Positions 1 to 5,812 are shown, counted from the stretch's first letter. The stretch: DNA of 6,635 nt from Alcaligenaceae bacterium (GCA_012512545.1 JAAZDZ010000256.1:1-6635), one strand, 5' to 3'. Program-made: numbers and translations. Notes: generated by a model from the letters alone, not told the origin.

Positions 1-1
1 C

Positions 2-1219
2 GTTTTCCTGCTTGGCGCGATTTCGCTTGTTGTCGATTCAGGCTACTCCATTGGCTGCGCTTTGCTGTTGCTGGGCGGGCTGTACAGCCTGTTTGTTCGC
101 AAAAAACTGGTACTGACGCGGGAAGACTGGCTGGTTATCGGGGTGCTGCTTGCTTTTGGCCTGGTGAATATTCTGGATGTCGCCCTGCATCAGGCAGGTT
201 CGCGCTATCTGGATAAGCCGGTGCGCTTTATTCTGGCGGCCTTTGCCTTTGTTCTGGTGCGCAAGTATCCGCCGCGCCTGAGCTGGCTGTGGGCGGGGCT
301 GGCTGTCGGAGGCATTCTTACAGGGGGCTGGTCGTTCTACCAGAAGCTCTTTCTGAATATCGACCGCGCGGGCGGTTTCACCTTTGTTATCCAGTACGGC
401 AATATTTCCATGCTGACAGGCTTTCTGTGCCTGGCTGGCCTGGCCTGGGCGCATGTTCAGCCGCAACGCAAAATCTGGGTGCCCTTCCTGTTGATTGGCG
501 CTGCGGGCGGCATGATGAGCTCTTTGCTATCCGGCAGCCGGGGCGGCTGGGTGGGCTTGCCGTTGGTGTTTCTGGTGCTGTACCGCGCCTACGGCGATTT
601 CTTCTCCACCCGTTGGAAGGTGCTGGGCCTGGGCCTGCTGATGGCTGCGGCAGCTCTGGTATACAGCGCGCCACAGCTTGGCGTACAGGGGCGCGTACTC
701 CTTGCCATCAACGATATAAAAATGTATTCACAAGGCGAAAGCGTGTCGTCGCTCGGCGCCCGCTTCGAAATGTGGAAGGGTGCCAGCCAGCTGTTCCTGC
801 AAAAGCCGGTGTTCGGCTGGGGAAGCATCAATTACGAGCCCGCCATGCAGGAATTGGTGAAGCAAGGCAAGGCGCACCCTATCGTGAGTGATTTTGGCCA
901 TGCTCACAATGAGTTCATCGACAACGCCGCCAAGCGCGGCATGATCGGCCTGCTATCCCTGCTGGCCCTTTACCTGGTGCCACTGCGGCTTTTTTCCGCT
1001 GGCCTGAGATCGCCCGACATGACGCTGCGCTCACTGGCCACAGCGGGCACCTTACTGCCCGTCGCATACATAGATTTCGGCCTGTCGCAGGTCTTCTTCG
1101 CCCACAACAGCGGGGTAATGATCTACGCCTTCTGGCTGATGGTGCTGTGGGGCTGTTACCGGAATGCGCAGGATGGGCGGTCTAATCGCTTAGCGACGAC
1201 TCATCCTGGCGTGGCTTGA
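2..1219 (+). CDS. waaL: O-antigen ligase (WaaL / Wzy_C family), 5' partial
   Basis: Members of this inner-membrane family transfer undecaprenyl-linked O-polysaccharide onto lipid A-core at the periplasmic face. The frame is open from base 2, so the gene begins upstream; 405 residues are visible, close to the usual full length of about 400-430, so little is missing. The chain is strongly hydrophobic with about ten membrane segments. Two family hallmarks are seen: a membrane-loop SGSRGGW (visible residues 177-183) with the conserved arginine, and, after a long polar loop (about 225-300), HAHNEFIDNAAKRG (300-313) with the conserved histidine. Between them, RFEMWKGASQLFLQKPVFGWG-like sequence (about 254-274, R..W....P..GWG) is typical of Wzy_C. 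The TTG at 62 would be a false start because hydrophobic coding continues upstream. Its last 38 bp overlap the convergent gene at 1182-1628. It could instead be an O-antigen polymerase or a pilin glycosyltransferase, since these share the fold; no neighbouring LPS genes are visible to decide. Confidence 0.8.
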   Translation, partial: VFLLGAISLVVDSGYSIGCALLLLGGLYSLFVRKKLVLTREDWLVIGVLLAFGLVNILDVALHQAGSRYLDKPVRFILAAFAFVLVRKYPPRLSWLWAGLAVGGILTGGWSFYQKLFLNIDRAGGFTFVIQYGNISMLTGFLCLAGLAWAHVQPQRKIWVPFLLIGAAGGMMSSLLSGSRGGWVGLPLVFLVLYRAYGDFFSTRWKVLGLGLLMAAAALVYSAPQLGVQGRVLLAINDIKMYSQGESVSSLGARFEMWKGASQLFLQKPVFGWGSINYEPAMQELVKQGKAHPIVSDFGHAHNEFIDNAAKRGMIGLLSLLALYLVPLRLFSAGLRSPDMTLRSLATAGTLLPVAYIDFGLSQVFFAHNSGVMIYAFWLMVLWGCYRNAQDGRSNRLATTHPGVA

Positions 1220-1628
1220 GCTTCAGCAATCGAGATTCAATGATAGCGTCGTTCACCAGGACTTTTGTCAGCAACTTGCCACCGTCGCCAATTTCCAAGT
1301 CACGTATCTGGATAGCAGTGGCGAGCATAAGTTGATTTTTTCCACGTGGCGCTGCTTCAAGCTTGTTGTTGAATCCGCTAACGACATTTTCTGGGATCTC
1401 AACACGCCCTACCTCTTCATCGTTCCAGCTGGTAGTAACCACTATGGAGATCAACCGCTCGACAAGAGGGAGCGATAGCACCGTATAGGCGCAGACCTTT
1501 GGCAGCTTGTCTCTGCCGTCCAGGTCAACTATGGCATGAGCGGGGTAAACGCCCATAAGGGACGGACGCCCATCCGCTTCTCGTCGGACATCATCGCAAT
1601 ATTGCGTAAATGAAGTGGGCTTTCTCAT
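1182..1628 (-). CDS. Small protein resembling DUF6941, function unknown
   Basis: 148 residues with no signal peptide or membrane segment. The N-terminus reads YCDDVRREADGRPSLMGVYP (about residues 10-29), which from memory resembles the start of DUF6941 proteins (CD.iR.e..gk.sliGvY). The remainder alternates short hydrophobic stretches with charged turns, suggesting a mostly beta sandwich-like fold, and ends RLLKLKPRQDESSLSD. No catalytic motif was recognised, so no function is assigned. Its ATG overlaps the stop of the XRE gene as ATGA (1628-1625), with GGAAAGAG just upstream, so translation is probably coupled and it is the fourth cistron of the brnT-brnA-xre block. The stop lies inside waaL on the opposite strand. 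Sampled lines of this gene are about 47-50% GC, clearly lower than waaL or aer, consistent with acquisition. The family assignment is from memory of pattern, not a search. Confidence 0.72.
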   Translation of the reverse strand: MRKPTSFTQYCDDVRREADGRPSLMGVYPAHAIVDLDGRDKLPKVCAYTVLSLPLVERLISIVVTTSWNDEEVGRVEIPENVVSGFNNKLEAAPRGKNQLMLATAIQIRDLEIGDGGKLLTKVLVNDAIIESRLLKLKPRQDESSLSD

Positions 1629-1966
1629 CTCTTTCCGACAGCTGATCTTGTGCGAATGAAAGCATTGAGCACTTTCTCAGGAGCAACGCCAAACGCTTCA
1701 GCCAGCTTCTCTATGGTTGATAGTTGTGGTTCGGTTTGCCCTTTTTCCAGACGTGCGATAGCTGGCTGTTGCGTGCCCATCATGTTTGCGAGTTCAGCCT
1801 GGGAAAGACCAGCGTTCAGTCTTAGCTTGGCAACCGAAAACTCTGAATCATCACTAAGCTCTTGGGCAATCCGTCTCCGTGCCCGCTGCAAGGCAGCCGC
1901 CTTCTTCGGATCCGAACTCAAGCGCTCACGCCTGGTCATTGGCATCCCGCTATCCAAAGAAGGCAT
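1625..1966 (-). CDS. XRE-family helix-turn-helix regulator, BrnTA-linked
   Basis: 113 residues. A Cro/C1-type HTH occupies residues about 45-95: SVAKLRLNAGLSQAELANMM (first helix through turn), then TQQPAIARLEKGQTEPQLST (recognition helix region) and IEKLAEAFGV. The N-terminal 44 residues are basic and probably helical (RRERL, KKAAALQRARRRIAQEL). The chosen ATG at 1966 overlaps the brnA stop as TGATG (1968-1964) and has AAGGGGGG about 9 nt upstream. Later in-frame ATGs at residues 8 and 10 are possible and would keep the HTH intact. It ends in an ATGA overlap with the DUF6941-like gene. The role inferred from position is transcriptional regulator or antitoxin-like partner within the operon. 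The HTH resembles HigA-type antitoxins, but no RelE/HigB-like toxin adjoins it other than BrnT, which already has BrnA. Confidence 0.88.
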   Translation of the reverse strand: MPSLDSGMPMTRRERLSSDPKKAAALQRARRRIAQELSDDSEFSVAKLRLNAGLSQAELANMMGTQQPAIARLEKGQTEPQLSTIEKLAEAFGVAPEKVLNAFIRTRSAVGKR

Positions 1967-2235
1967 CAGGCGTGGCCCCCCTTGGGAGCATGACTCTTGA
2001 GCGCTGCCACCATTCGGGTCTGCCAGCCCGGTCCGGTGCTCTTCCAGCGATCCAGCACATCAGGGGGGATGCGAAGACTCACGGAGACACTGGGCGCCGC
2101 TGATTTCGGTCGCCCGCGCCGGATTAGTTTTTCGCCATGGTAAAGATCTGCCTTCTGAAAGAAGGCATCGTTCAGTTGTGGAGCATCATCTGGATCAAGC
2201 CACGTAGTGCGCGTACCTTTCGTGTTCGCGGGCAT
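1966..2235 (-). CDS. brnA: BrnA family antitoxin
   Basis: BrnA binds and neutralises the BrnT ribonuclease toxin and, with it, represses its own operon. The 89-residue protein shows the family pattern in order: WLDPDDAPQLNDAFFQKADL (residues 12-31), LIRRGRPKS (37-45), then a ribbon-helix-helix DNA-binding segment SVSVSLRIPPDVLDRWKSTG (49-68) and GPGWQTRMVAAL (68-79). The length is typical. The start at 2235 is supported by GAGG placed 7 nt upstream of ATG, inside the brnT reading frame; the two genes overlap by 41 bp (2195-2235), so brnA has its own ribosome site embedded in the toxin gene. The stop overlaps the next ATG as TGATG, coupling it to the XRE regulator. The last residues (SHAPKGGHA) extend a little past the conserved core and encode the purine-rich ribosome site of the following gene. 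Confidence 0.92.
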   Translation of the reverse strand: MPANTKGTRTTWLDPDDAPQLNDAFFQKADLYHGEKLIRRGRPKSAAPSVSVSLRIPPDVLDRWKSTGPGWQTRMVAALKSHAPKGGHA

Positions 2236-2467
2236 TTGCTTTCCTCATGCTGATAATGCGGCGTGCCGTGCCGCGCGGCGTCCAAACCAGAACCACCATC
2301 CTGCCTTCCATTTTTCCGATGGTGATATACCGAGGTTCTCCGTAGTCGGCACGGTCGTCTGACGCAGTGAAATGCTTACCAGCGAACACCTGACCGGCCA
2401 TCCGCATATCCAACCCACGCTCTTCGAAAGTCTTGGCTCGTTTGGCGGGATCACAAGTGATTCGCAT
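2195..2467 (-). CDS. brnT: BrnT family ribonuclease toxin
   Basis: BrnT is a RelE-fold toxin that cleaves RNA and stops translation; it is held inactive by BrnA. The 90-residue protein has the family layout: N-terminal DPAKRAKTFEERGLD (residues 6-20), an aspartate-rich SDDRADYGEPRYITIG (36-51), a beta strand MVVLVWTPRG (57-66), and the signature RRIISMRKANAREHERY (69-85), whose basic and serine residues belong to the conserved active-site region. It appears intact. The ATG at 2467 is the only sensible start: an in-frame TAA lies at 2488-2486 with no ATG/GTG/TTG between. No Shine-Dalgarno sequence precedes it, while a -10-like TACAAT ends 7 nt upstream, suggesting a leaderless message. It is the first gene of the four-cistron overlapping block; toxin-first order is normal for brnTA. 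Confidence 0.93.
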   Translation of the reverse strand: MRITCDPAKRAKTFEERGLDMRMAGQVFAGKHFTASDDRADYGEPRYITIGKMEGRMVVLVWTPRGTARRIISMRKANAREHERYAHYVA

Positions 2468-2473
2468 AACTTT

Positions 2474-2502
2474 ATTGTATATACGTTAAATGTGAGGAGC
2501 AA
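2474..2502 (-). promoter_or_regulatory. Candidate brnTA promoter with GTATATAC palindrome
   Basis: Reading the minus strand, TTGCTC (2502-2497), a 17-bp spacer and TACAAT (2479-2474) form a sigma70-like promoter with a near-consensus -10 and a weak -35. The perfect 8-bp palindrome GTATATAC (2477-2484) overlaps the -10, a natural place for BrnA/BrnT autorepression. Transcription would start at about 2467, the first base of the brnT ATG. The hexamers were picked by eye, and an operator role is inferred from the known autoregulation of brnTA operons. Confidence 0.45.
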
Positions 2503-2564
2503 GAAATTTCGACTTCACAGCAGCAATCTGTATTGGTGTAAATGGGCGACTTCTGCAATGAGCT

Positions 2565-2578
2565 GCGCTAGATAGCGC
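2565..2578 (-). terminator. Short hairpin downstream of aer, weak terminator candidate
   Basis: GCGCTA-GA-TAGCGC is a perfect inverted repeat about 19 bp past the aer stop codon. The loop is very tight and no T-run follows on either strand, so at most it is a factor-assisted terminator or an incidental stem. The rest of the 129-bp gap between brnT and aer holds only the brnTA promoter. Confidence 0.2.
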
Positions 2579-2596
2579 CGTAATGCTACGCTCCGC

Positions 2597-4261
2597 TCAG
2601 CTTGCAGGCAGTTCGCGCAGGTAACGGGCCGCTGTTTTGGTTTTGGCGCCCGCGTGCGCCAGCCTTGCTGCTGGAGCGATTTCTGCTTGTGGCTTGCTGG
2701 TTTCAAAGACCCGCAGCGCTTCGGCCAGGAGATCGGTGCGGCCGATGATGCCGTGTACGGCACCGGCGAACTGCTGCACGGCCCTGGCGTTTTCCTGGGT
2801 CATGCGGTCGATTTCGCTTATTGCCTGGCTGAGCTGCCCTACCCCGGCGTTTTGTTCATCTGCCGTGTGGGAAAGGTCGGACAGCAGGCTGTCAACCTGG
2901 TGCACCCGTTCAACGATATCCGCCATGATGCTGCCGGTTTCTTCTGCCTGCAGGGCGCCCATATGGCTTTTCTGCACGCTTTCTTCGACCAAGCTGCGGA
3001 TTTCGGTGGCGGCTTCGGCGCTGCGCTGGGCCAGGTTGCGCACTTCGTTGGCGACGACGGCAAAGCCCCTGCCCGCAGGGCCTGCGCGAGCGGCTTCAAC
3101 GGCGGCGTTCAGGGCCAGCAGGTTGGTTTGCGCGGAAATGCTGTCGATCAGGCGGTTGGTTTCGGCGATGCGTTCGTTGGAGCGGGCGATTTCCCTCATG
3201 GTTTCCAGCACCTGGGCGATGGCCTGGCCGCCATGGGTTACGGCCTCGCTGGCGCCCGCTGCCAGTTCGTGCGCGTTGGCAGTGATTTGCGCGCTGTGTT
3301 CGAGGGCGGTGCTCATTTGCTGCGCCGCCTGGGTGGTTTCCTGCAGCTGATCGGCGGTTTGTTCGGTGCGGTATTTGAGGTCGTGGTTGCTGTTGAGGAT
3401 TTGTTCGTTATTGTTCTGCATGCCCTGGATTTGCGCGGCAACGTCGCCTATGAGGGAACGCAGGTTGAGCCCCGCCTGGTTGACGGCGCGGGCCGCCATG
3501 CCGATTTCATCGAACCGGTTTGAATGAATGCTGGTATCGACGTGGCCTGCCGCCACTGCTGTGGCCTGCTGCAGCAATGCCGACAATGGGCGCACAATGC
3601 GGGCCTGCAGCCAGGCCCCCGCCGCCAGCGTGGCCAGCACCGGCGCTGCGGCCAGCCACCACGGTAAACCGCCCGCAATAATGGGCGCCGCCCCGGCAAC
3701 CGCCACGCCAAGCATAGCCAGGCGCACGCAGTGGCCGACCTTCAGGGTTTGGCGCCGGCGGCTGAACCAGCCGATGACCCCTTTGCGCACCACCAGCCCT
3801 TTGTGAAAGGCGTACTTTTTTTGCGCGCGCCCTTCACGAAAGGCGCGGTAGAGTTCTTCAGCCGCGTCGATTTCGGGTTGTTCGGGGCGGGTGCGTACAG
3901 ACAGATACCCTACGACTTCGCCACCACTGCGTATGGGGGTGACATTGGCGCGCACCCAGTAGTGCTGTTCGCCATTGGCCCGCAGGTTCTTTACCAGTGC
4001 TGTCCAGGTATCGCCGCGTTTTAATGTGGCCCAGAGATCGGCAAAGGCTTCCTTGGGCATATCGGGGTGGCGCACGATGCTGTGCGGCTGGCCCAGCATG
4101 TCATCGCGCGAATACCCGCTGGTGGCCAAAAAGGTATTATTGGCGTAGCGGATATAGCTTTGGGTATCGGTAACTGATAGCAGCGTGGCTTCGGCCGGGA
4201 ACTGGAAATCGCGGGTGGGCTGTTCGCCGGTACCGTGCAGGGAGGGTTGATAGTTTGCCAT
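2597..4261 (-). CDS. aer: Aer-like PAS-domain methyl-accepting chemotaxis receptor
   Basis: 554 residues. Aer-type receptors sense redox/oxygen through an FAD-binding cytoplasmic PAS domain and signal to CheW/CheA. The PAS domain (about 20-122) has [20 protein letters not shown] (36-55), IVRHPDMP (62-69), the Aer-type FAD-pocket motif, then WTALVKN (86-92) and [10 protein letters not shown] (101-110). A basic linker leads to two close hydrophobic segments (about 178-198 and 200-220), a membrane hairpin with both ends cytoplasmic and no periplasmic ligand domain. A HAMP-like part (222-275, RIVRPL and DEIG) precedes the MCP coiled-coil hairpin (about 320-515) with its tip around 375-408. Compared with the Tsr tip, the visible differences are alanine at 377 (Tsr F373) and AGPAGRG at 393-399 instead of AGEQGRG. 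There is no C-terminal CheR-binding pentapeptide (ends RYLRELPAS), as is usual for Aer. No che or flagellar gene is adjacent. Start: ATG at 4261 with only weak CGGAA upstream. Confidence 0.93.
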   Translation of the reverse strand: MANYQPSLHGTGEQPTRDFQFPAEATLLSVTDTQSYIRYANNTFLATSGYSRDDMLGQPHSIVRHPDMPKEAFADLWATLKRGDTWTALVKNLRANGEQHYWVRANVTPIRSGGEVVGYLSVRTRPEQPEIDAAEELYRAFREGRAQKKYAFHKGLVVRKGVIGWFSRRRQTLKVGHCVRLAMLGVAVAGAAPIIAGGLPWWLAAAPVLATLAAGAWLQARIVRPLSALLQQATAVAAGHVDTSIHSNRFDEIGMAARAVNQAGLNLRSLIGDVAAQIQGMQNNNEQILNSNHDLKYRTEQTADQLQETTQAAQQMSTALEHSAQITANAHELAAGASEAVTHGGQAIAQVLETMREIARSNERIAETNRLIDSISAQTNLLALNAAVEAARAGPAGRGFAVVANEVRNLAQRSAEAATEIRSLVEESVQKSHMGALQAEETGSIMADIVERVHQVDSLLSDLSHTADEQNAGVGQLSQAISEIDRMTQENARAVQQFAGAVHGIIGRTDLLAEALRVFETSKPQAEIAPAARLAHAGAKTKTAARYLRELPAS

Positions 4262-4319
4262 TTTCCGTTTGGGCGGCTCACCAGCGCAGGTGTAGCCGTT
4301 TCAGCAAATCCAGCCATGA

Positions 4320-4345
4320 TGCACGTTAATTGTGACAAACGTGCA
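4320..4345. repeat. Inverted repeat TGCACGTT-N10-AACGTGCA upstream of aer
   Basis: The two 8-bp arms (4320-4327 and 4338-4345) are perfect reverse complements separated by 10 bp, placing the arm centres 18 bp apart on the DNA, 59-84 bp upstream of the aer ATG. That geometry suits a dimeric regulator binding two major grooves. No regulator is identified. The 220-bp gap 4262-4481 otherwise contains a 10-bp palindrome (CACTGCAGTG, 4376-4385) and the hairpins at 4441-4476; no convincing sigma70 or sigma28 promoter was found by eye. Confidence 0.4.
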
Positions 4346-4440
4346 CCCCGTTCATGAATACGTACCGCTTTTCTGCACTGCAGTGTAAAGACCAAGTTCA
4401 GAAATAAACCAGTGTCAGATCAGGCAGTTTTAGTGCGCTG

Positions 4441-4476
4441 CAAAAACATGATTGTTTTTGGGGCTGGCGGACAGCC
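4441..4476 (-). terminator. Paired hairpins after the nucleotidyltransferase gene
   Basis: On the minus strand, just past the stop at 4482, GGCTG-TCCGC-CAGCC (4476-4462) forms a GC-rich stem, followed directly by a second stem CAAAAACA-ATCA-TGTTTTTG (4460-4441) whose 3' arm supplies a T-run. Together they could end transcription before aer. The T-run is in the second stem rather than right after the first, so this is not a textbook intrinsic terminator. Confidence 0.35.
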
Positions 4477-4481
4477 TGCGC

Positions 4482-5141
4482 TCAAAGGCTCTCCAGATAG
4501 TCACTGGCCACCGCAATACATTGTTCGAAGCTAGGCGTGTAGGCGCGTGTATCTATCGCATCAAACCCCGCACACAAGACCATAGAGGGCAGCCGGATTC
4601 GCTCAAGAAAGGCGTCACGATGCCGAATCAGGAAGGGAGCGGCTTCTTGCAAGGCATCGGGTTCACGTTCGATCACCAGACATAAATCGAACAAGTCTCG
4701 CGCTGTTGCCTGATTACCGCGGTGGTACATTTTCTTCGCAATAATTTCTGCTGATCGCTCTACTCTCACGCGATGACCGAGTATGTCCCACCATTCCCAA
4801 GCGTCGTCGAGCAGATTGGGCGCTGCGACGAAATCGATTTCACCTTCCTCGAACTGAAGCTTGACGTATGAGCTTGCGTCTTCAACATACTGTGAAGTCA
4901 TCTCGGCAGCCTTGTCGCTGAGTCGGGGTGTCAAGTAACCGAGATACTGTGGGTCTGCTACAAAAATATCAATGTCTTTACTGGCGCGGTGATCATGACG
5001 AAACATCAGCACAGTGCCACCGCCAAATGTCCAGAACGGATCCTCTGCCCCACCTATCGTGCGCAGATCATCGAGCAAATCCCAGGCTCGCGAAAACAGC
5101 ACTTCCCATGGCCCCTCGGGCAGCATCCGCGATCGCATCAT
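4482..5141 (-). CDS. AbiEii-like nucleotidyltransferase, probable toxin
   Basis: 219 residues, cytoplasmic. It shows the nucleotidyltransferase signature of the AbiEii/MenA-like group: FGGGT (39-43), then SKDIDIF (54-60) giving the metal-binding D56-x-D58 pair, and a third acidic strand EIDFV (101-105, D103). Later motifs AKKMYHR (135-141) and TARDLFDL (146-153) match the K..R and RD.yDl elements of the family, so the active site appears complete. Such enzymes add nucleotides to tRNA acceptor stems or other targets and act as toxins or abortive-infection effectors. The ATG at 5141 overlaps the stop of the upstream XRE gene as ATGA and has no ribosome site of its own, so translation likely depends on re-initiation; codon 2 is also ATG. 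Sampled lines are about 42-50% GC, below aer. That it is a toxin is inferred from family and partner; it could also be an orphan nucleotidyltransferase. Confidence 0.87.
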   Translation of the reverse strand: MMRSRMLPEGPWEVLFSRAWDLLDDLRTIGGAEDPFWTFGGGTVLMFRHDHRASKDIDIFVADPQYLGYLTPRLSDKAAEMTSQYVEDASSYVKLQFEEGEIDFVAAPNLLDDAWEWWDILGHRVRVERSAEIIAKKMYHRGNQATARDLFDLCLVIEREPDALQEAAPFLIRHRDAFLERIRLPSMVLCAGFDAIDTRAYTPSFEQCIAVASDYLESL

Positions 5142-5665
5142 GACAGCACGCGCTGGCGCGACAGTCCCAAGTTCTTCGCCAAACGAGCGACATTACGCCA
5201 GATGCTACGCGGCGCGACATGCTCCTGTTCGGCCGCCCCCTCCACCGCCATGACGAGCAGCGGAATCGGTGCTTCATCAAGTAAATGGGCGATGTGGGCA
5301 ATGTATTTTCGAGGCACTTCACCCGTAACCAAGGTGTTAGCCAAGGTGGCGGCGTCCAGTTCATGCTTGTAGCTGACACTGGCCGTCTTGGCTGCCATCC
5401 ATAAACCGTCTTTCTGGCTGCGTGCATGGGCCGCAGGCACGGGGGTATCGAGGCCCAGAATATTCAGTATTTGTGCAACGCGGTTAAACCCCAGATCCTG
5501 CAAAGTGCCGCTTTCCAGGCCACTGATCGTCTGGCGCGACAATCCGCTTAAGTGCGCCAGCCGGGCCTGCGAGAGGCCCAAAGCATTGCGCCGCGCCTGC
5601 ACGGCCGCACCAACTTCCGTCAAATTCAGCATGCAGCACCCATTTATGTCAAATATATTTGACAT
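5138..5665 (-). CDS. XRE-family regulator, probable antitoxin of nucleotidyltransferase
   Basis: Up to 175 residues. An HTH of Cro/C1 type spans about 16-72 (LTEVGAAVQARRNALGLSQ, then ARLAHLSGLSRQTISGLESG). The C-terminal part (about 95-175) has VSYKHELDAATLANTLVTG, VPRKYIAHIAHLLDEAPIPL and a final SIWRNVARLAKNLGLSRQRV, a layout I associate with HTH proteins encoded just before AbiEii-like transferases. The ATG at 5665 is doubtful: its first codons (5665-5646) are the perfect 20-bp palindrome described separately, with no ribosome site before it. The in-frame ATG at 5632 (MLNLTEVG) keeps the whole HTH, follows GGGTG and is preferred, giving 164 residues. The gene ends in an ATGA overlap with the transferase. 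The probable role is repressor of its own operon and neutraliser of the enzyme; the neutralising role is inferred. Confidence 0.86.
   Translation of the reverse strand: MSNIFDINGCCMLNLTEVGAAVQARRNALGLSQARLAHLSGLSRQTISGLESGTLQDLGFNRVAQILNILGLDTPVPAAHARSQKDGLWMAAKTASVSYKHELDAATLANTLVTGEVPRKYIAHIAHLLDEAPIPLLVMAVEGAAEQEHVAPRSIWRNVARLAKNLGLSRQRVLS
5646..5665. promoter_or_regulatory. Perfect 20-bp palindrome, likely XRE operator
   Basis: ATGTCAAATATATTTGACAT is identical to its own reverse complement over all 20 bases, AT-rich in the centre, and ends 13 bp before the preferred XRE start at 5632. This is the expected position and form for the autorepression operator of an XRE antitoxin. Beside it, TAATGC occurs twice with exactly one helical turn between (5668-5673 and 5678-5683). 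A weak promoter TTGTTG (5693-5688), 18 bp, TAACAT (5669-5664) would start transcription near 5657, inside the palindrome and downstream of the ATG at 5665. Confidence 0.65.
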
Positions 5666-5774
5666 GTTAATGCATACTAATGCGATTCAACAAGAACGGC
5701 CACGTGTGAGGCTGTCGTCCGCAGCGAGACAACTTGATGCCGCGCCAGCGTACATCGCCTCACCCTGTTCCTGC

Positions 5775-5792
5775 GGCATCGGACCCGATGCC
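5775..5792 (-). terminator. GC-rich hairpin after the Bug receptor gene
   Basis: GGCATCGG-AC-CCGATGCC is a perfect 8-bp inverted repeat lying 20 bp past the receptor's stop codon; melting one pair gives a 7-bp stem with a 4-nt loop. It is well placed to end receptor transcription before the XRE operon, but no T-run follows. The remaining intergenic bases (5666-5812) contain the XRE promoter region and nothing else recognised. Confidence 0.38.
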
Positions 5793-5812
5793 TTGCTCAG
5801 TGCTACCAGGCC

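Noticed and set aside
62..64. TTG as start codon of waaL
   Set aside because: The frame is open to base 2 with hydrophobic residues in register, so the TTG is an internal leucine codon of a truncated gene.
38..891. Several antisense and alternative-frame ORFs inside waaL (38-466 minus, 387-674 minus, 589-831 minus, 289-891 plus)
   Set aside because: They have low-complexity Q/P/R-rich translations, no family features, and are fully inside a convincing polytopic membrane protein gene.
2654..3523. Long plus-strand reading frame (about 289 codons) and a second one at 2637-3350, antisense to aer
   Set aside because: These are frame shadows of a GC-rich coding sequence. The translations have no recognisable domain, are biased in composition, and the opposite strand encodes an intact chemoreceptor.
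4376..4385. 10-bp palindrome CACTGCAGTG in the aer upstream region
   Set aside because: It is short, and nothing ties it to a promoter or neighbouring element; chance occurrence is plausible.
4021..4395. Minus-strand ORF of 124 codons spanning the aer start region
   Set aside because: Its downstream half is the out-of-frame translation of the Aer PAS domain, and its upstream half is intergenic with no recognised motif.
4262..4481. Sigma28 (flagellar) promoter for aer
   Set aside because: A TAAA occurs on the minus strand near 4430, but the segment at the correct distance does not resemble GCCGATAA, so no call was made.
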